This document shows positions 7,388 to 8,857 of a stretch of 8,857 nt of DNA, piece by piece. Each line of letters starts with the position of its first letter. Within the stretch, counting starts at the first letter, position 1. Under the pieces are notes generated by a model. It saw nothing but the letters and a program-made list of their open reading frames with translations, was not told the origin of the DNA and did no database searches. Position numbers and translations under genes: made by a program. This DNA is from Ruminococcaceae bacterium UBA5391 (lineage in GTDB: Bacteria; Bacillota; Clostridia; Oscillospirales; Acutalibacteraceae), in assembly GCA_002410755.1 (NCBI GenBank), contig DHOL01000049.1:1-8857 (forward strand). Reading direction: 5' to 3'.

Positions 7388-7927
7388 TCAGGCAGACTGC
7401 TTCTGCTCTTTCTCAGCGATTGCATTCAGTGCAATAACCAAACCCTTGATAACTCCGTTTAGCGCAGTAACAAGGCCGGTCACCGGAGCATCGAGGCCAC
7501 GGACAACTTCGCTTAAAAGGACTTCCTTGGAAGGCAGGCCCGCTAAGGTCTTAACCTCGTCAAGAGATACGACCTTACCATCCAGAAAGCCTCCCTTGAT
7601 AGTAAATGTCTTGCTTGTTTTTGCAAAATCATTCAGAATCTTGGCAGGGGCGACGTAGTCATCTGCATTGACTGCTACAGCGGTTGTGCCATTCAGAATG
7701 GGATCAATCCCGTCGATCCCGGCTTCTTTCAGGGCAAGGCCAAGAAGTGTATTCTTGACAACTTTGTACTGGCTGCCGGATTCACGCAGCTGTTTGCGGA
7801 GCTTTGTATCTTCCTCTACAGTGATCCCCCTGTAATCGACGACAACACCCGTATGGGCAGATTTCATCTGTTCAGCAAGTTTGTCTACGATCTGCTTTTT
7901 TTCCTCCAAAATCTTTTTGCTTGGCAA
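7388..7927 (-). CDS. rplJ: 50S ribosomal protein L10
   Basis: A 179-residue L10, which binds 23S rRNA through its N-terminal domain and carries L12 dimers on its C-terminal helix. The N-terminal part has the family's VVVDYRGITVEEDTKLRKQLRESG-type core (about 28-51) followed by KVVKNTLLGLAL (55-66). The C-terminal Ala/Leu-rich helix (about 150-179) is the L12-binding site. The start is TTG at 7927: GGAGG lies 9 bases upstream and no in-frame ATG or GTG fits between it and the conserved N-terminus (MPSKKILEEKK). The gene is preceded by its own promoter and L10 leader, and is followed by rplL. In B. subtilis the L10(L12) complex binds this kind of leader and reduces expression of its own operon; the same control is inferred here. 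Confidence 0.97.
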   Translation of the reverse strand: MPSKKILEEKKQIVDKLAEQMKSAHTGVVVDYRGITVEEDTKLRKQLRESGSQYKVVKNTLLGLALKEAGIDGIDPILNGTTAVAVNADDYVAPAKILNDFAKTSKTFTIKGGFLDGKVVSLDEVKTLAGLPSKEVLLSEVVRGLDAPVTGLVTALNGVIKGLVIALNAIAEKEQKQSA

Positions 7928-7936
7928 ATGTTTTCA

Positions 7937-7941
7937 CCTCC
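7937..7941 (-). promoter_or_regulatory. Ribosome binding site of rplJ, with a TTG start
   Basis: On the minus strand GGAGG is followed by 9 bases (TGAAAACAT) and then TTG at 7927. The strong site and the absence of another start codon nearby support TTG initiation. The site lies outside the attenuator hairpin, about 23 bases beyond its T-run, so the hairpin itself would not block it. Confidence 0.85.
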
Positions 7942-7963
7942 AATAAATGGACTGATGTGCCAT

Positions 7964-7998
7964 AAAAAAGGCCTTTTCCGCTTGCCGCAGAAAAGGCC
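7964..7998 (-). terminator. Attenuator (intrinsic terminator) in the rplJL leader
   Basis: On the minus strand GGCCTTTTC (7998-7990) pairs perfectly with GAAAAGGCC (7978-7970). An 11-base loop, with two further possible GC pairs, lies between the arms. Six T residues (7969-7964) follow at once, completing a textbook intrinsic terminator. It stands upstream of the rplJ start codon and after the L10 leader, so it can only act as a regulatory terminator. Confidence 0.9.
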
Positions 7999-8101
7999 AT
8001 CAAACACTCACTATGTCTGAAATGCACCTTATTCTCGGCAGGCTGGAAACTCCATTACGCTTTAGGCACCTGCTGTCTTTGAATCAGGGACAGTCTACTA
8101 T
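7964..8101 (-). ncRNA. Ribosomal protein L10 leader RNA with attenuator
   Basis: This is the 5' leader of rplJL, from the expected transcript start near 8101. It shows the familiar L10-leader sequence pieces AAAGACAGCAGGTG (starting near 8080) and CCTGCCGAG (8042-8034). GCAGG (8073-8069) pairs with CCTGC (8042-8038) to close the L10-site helix. Downstream, leader bases 8040-8026 can pair with 7997-7983, the terminator's 5' arm and loop, in 14 pairs (5 + 4 + 5, one of them G-U) with single-base bulges at 8031 and 7988. This antiterminator uses bases 8038-8040, which the L10-site helix also needs, so the two are mutually exclusive. Expected logic, by analogy with B. subtilis: free leader forms the antiterminator; bound L10(L12) stabilises the upstream helix, frees the terminator arm and stops transcription. 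Confidence 0.9.
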
Positions 8102-8107
8102 TTTTAG

Positions 8108-8136
8108 ATTATATCACAAGGTAAACCACATGTCAA
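8108..8136 (-). promoter_or_regulatory. Consensus vegetative promoter for rplJL
   Basis: On the minus strand TTGACA (8136-8131) and TATAAT (8113-8108) are both perfect and are separated by exactly 17 bases. The -35 begins one base after the rplA TGA stop codon. Initiation is expected at an A near 8101-8102. This gives rplJL a strong promoter of its own, in addition to any read-through from rplA. Confidence 0.93.
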
Positions 8137-8137
8137 C

Positions 8138-8830
8138 TCAGCCGCCAAGTCTGTTCGGGTTAATACGAACGCCAGGCCCCATTGTGGAAGCTACCACGCA
8201 GGAGTGGATATACTGACCCTTTGTAGATACCGGCTTTGCTTTTACAATCGCACCAAGAAGCGCATTAAAGTTTTCAGTCAACTTTTCCGCACCAAAGGAA
8301 ACTTTTCCAATCACGCAGTGAATGATATTGGATTTGTCAAGGCGGTACTCAATCTTGCCTGCCTTAGCTTCCTTAATAGCCTTGCCGATTTCACGGGTAA
8401 CGGTACCGGCTTTCGGGTTAGGCATTAACCCGCGGGGGCCAAGGATTTTACCAAGCCGTCCAACAACACCCATCATATCCGGGGTTGTGACAACAACATC
8501 AAAGTCCATCCATCCGCCTTGAATCTTTTTTGCCATGTCTTCCGCGCCGATATAATCAGCACCTGCATTCTGGGCTTCCTCCGCGGCATCACCCTTGCAG
8601 ATGGCAAGCACACGGACTTTTTTGCCCGTCCCGTTCGGCAGGACAATTGCCCCGCGGACCTGCTGGTCAGCGTGACGGCTGTCAACGCCCAGCCTGACAT
8701 GGACTTCTACGCTTTCATCAAATTTTTTCGTACCGGTCTTCACGCAAAGGCCAAGTGCCTCATCCGGCTCGTAAAGCTTCGTATGGTCAATCAGCTTTGC
8801 GCCATCGACATATTTCTTACCGTGTTTCAT
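8138..8830 (-). CDS. rplA: 50S ribosomal protein L1
   Basis: A 230-residue L1 of normal length. L1 forms the mobile stalk near the ribosomal E site and helps release deacylated tRNA; in many bacteria it also represses its own operon mRNA. The family signature [20 protein letters not shown], followed by MPNPKAGTV, spans about residues 115-143. The RNA-contacting STMGPGV motif is near 215-221 at the C-terminus. GGGAGG (8843-8838) lies 7 bases before the ATG. rplK normally precedes rplA, but only 27 bp are visible upstream, so this cannot be checked. The stop codon is one base from the -35 box of the rplJL promoter. No terminator separates rplA from rplJ other than the attenuator. Confidence 0.98.
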   Translation of the reverse strand: MKHGKKYVDGAKLIDHTKLYEPDEALGLCVKTGTKKFDESVEVHVRLGVDSRHADQQVRGAIVLPNGTGKKVRVLAICKGDAAEEAQNAGADYIGAEDMAKKIQGGWMDFDVVVTTPDMMGVVGRLGKILGPRGLMPNPKAGTVTREIGKAIKEAKAGKIEYRLDKSNIIHCVIGKVSFGAEKLTENFNALLGAIVKAKPVSTKGQYIHSCVVASTMGPGVRINPNRLGG

Positions 8831-8857
8831 AGATTTTCCTCCCTGTCAAGTGGTAAA

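Noticed and set aside
7257..7658. Plus-strand open frame across rplL and rplJ
   Set aside because: It is antisense to two certain ribosomal protein genes and crosses their intergenic ribosome binding site; no support as a gene.
8844..8849. TTGACA on the minus strand just before rplA
   Set aside because: It overlaps the rplA ribosome binding site region, and any -10 would lie inside the coding sequence.
1..8857. CRISPR arrays, tRNA genes, transposases or phage genes
   Set aside because: No direct repeat arrays, tRNA-like cloverleafs, transposase motifs or integrase-like sequences were seen on either strand.

Overview
The window looks like ordinary chromosomal DNA from a low-to-mid GC Gram-positive bacterium of the Clostridia, with no visible sign of mobile DNA. 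The support is the fakA-like gene next to recG, GGAGG ribosome binding sites throughout, a consensus vegetative promoter and an L10 leader of Bacillus/Clostridium type. Assignment to a genus is not possible from the sequence alone. An Oscillospirales/Ruminococcaceae-like source is only a guess.

Layout. Left, plus strand: the 3' part of a DAK2/FakA-type gene (cut by the window edge), then recG 23 bp downstream, probably one transcript. After a 166-bp gap that can fold into several hairpins comes an XRE-type regulator with a multi-pass membrane tail. It ends at a hairpin shared with the convergent minus-strand gene for a small metallophosphoesterase. That gene is divergent from a plus-strand D-Ala-D-Ala carboxypeptidase (penicillin-binding protein) with a signal peptide and a C-terminal membrane anchor. 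Its end faces the end of a minus-strand ribosomal block (rplA, rplJ, rplL), and a 14-bp GC-rich bidirectional terminator separates the two.

The best-supported regulatory element is between rplA and rplJ on the minus strand. It consists of a perfect TTGACA-17-TATAAT promoter starting one base after the rplA stop codon, an L10 leader RNA, and an intrinsic terminator whose 5' arm can pair instead with the leader (14 bp, two single-base bulges). That antiterminator overlaps the strand that forms the L10-site helix. This is the layout expected for autoregulation of rplJL by attenuation through the L10(L12) complex. rplJ itself begins with TTG.

I see no clear undescribed system. The points most worth checking are the foldable gap upstream of the membrane regulator, the internal duplication in that regulator, and the absence of rpoB directly after rplL.
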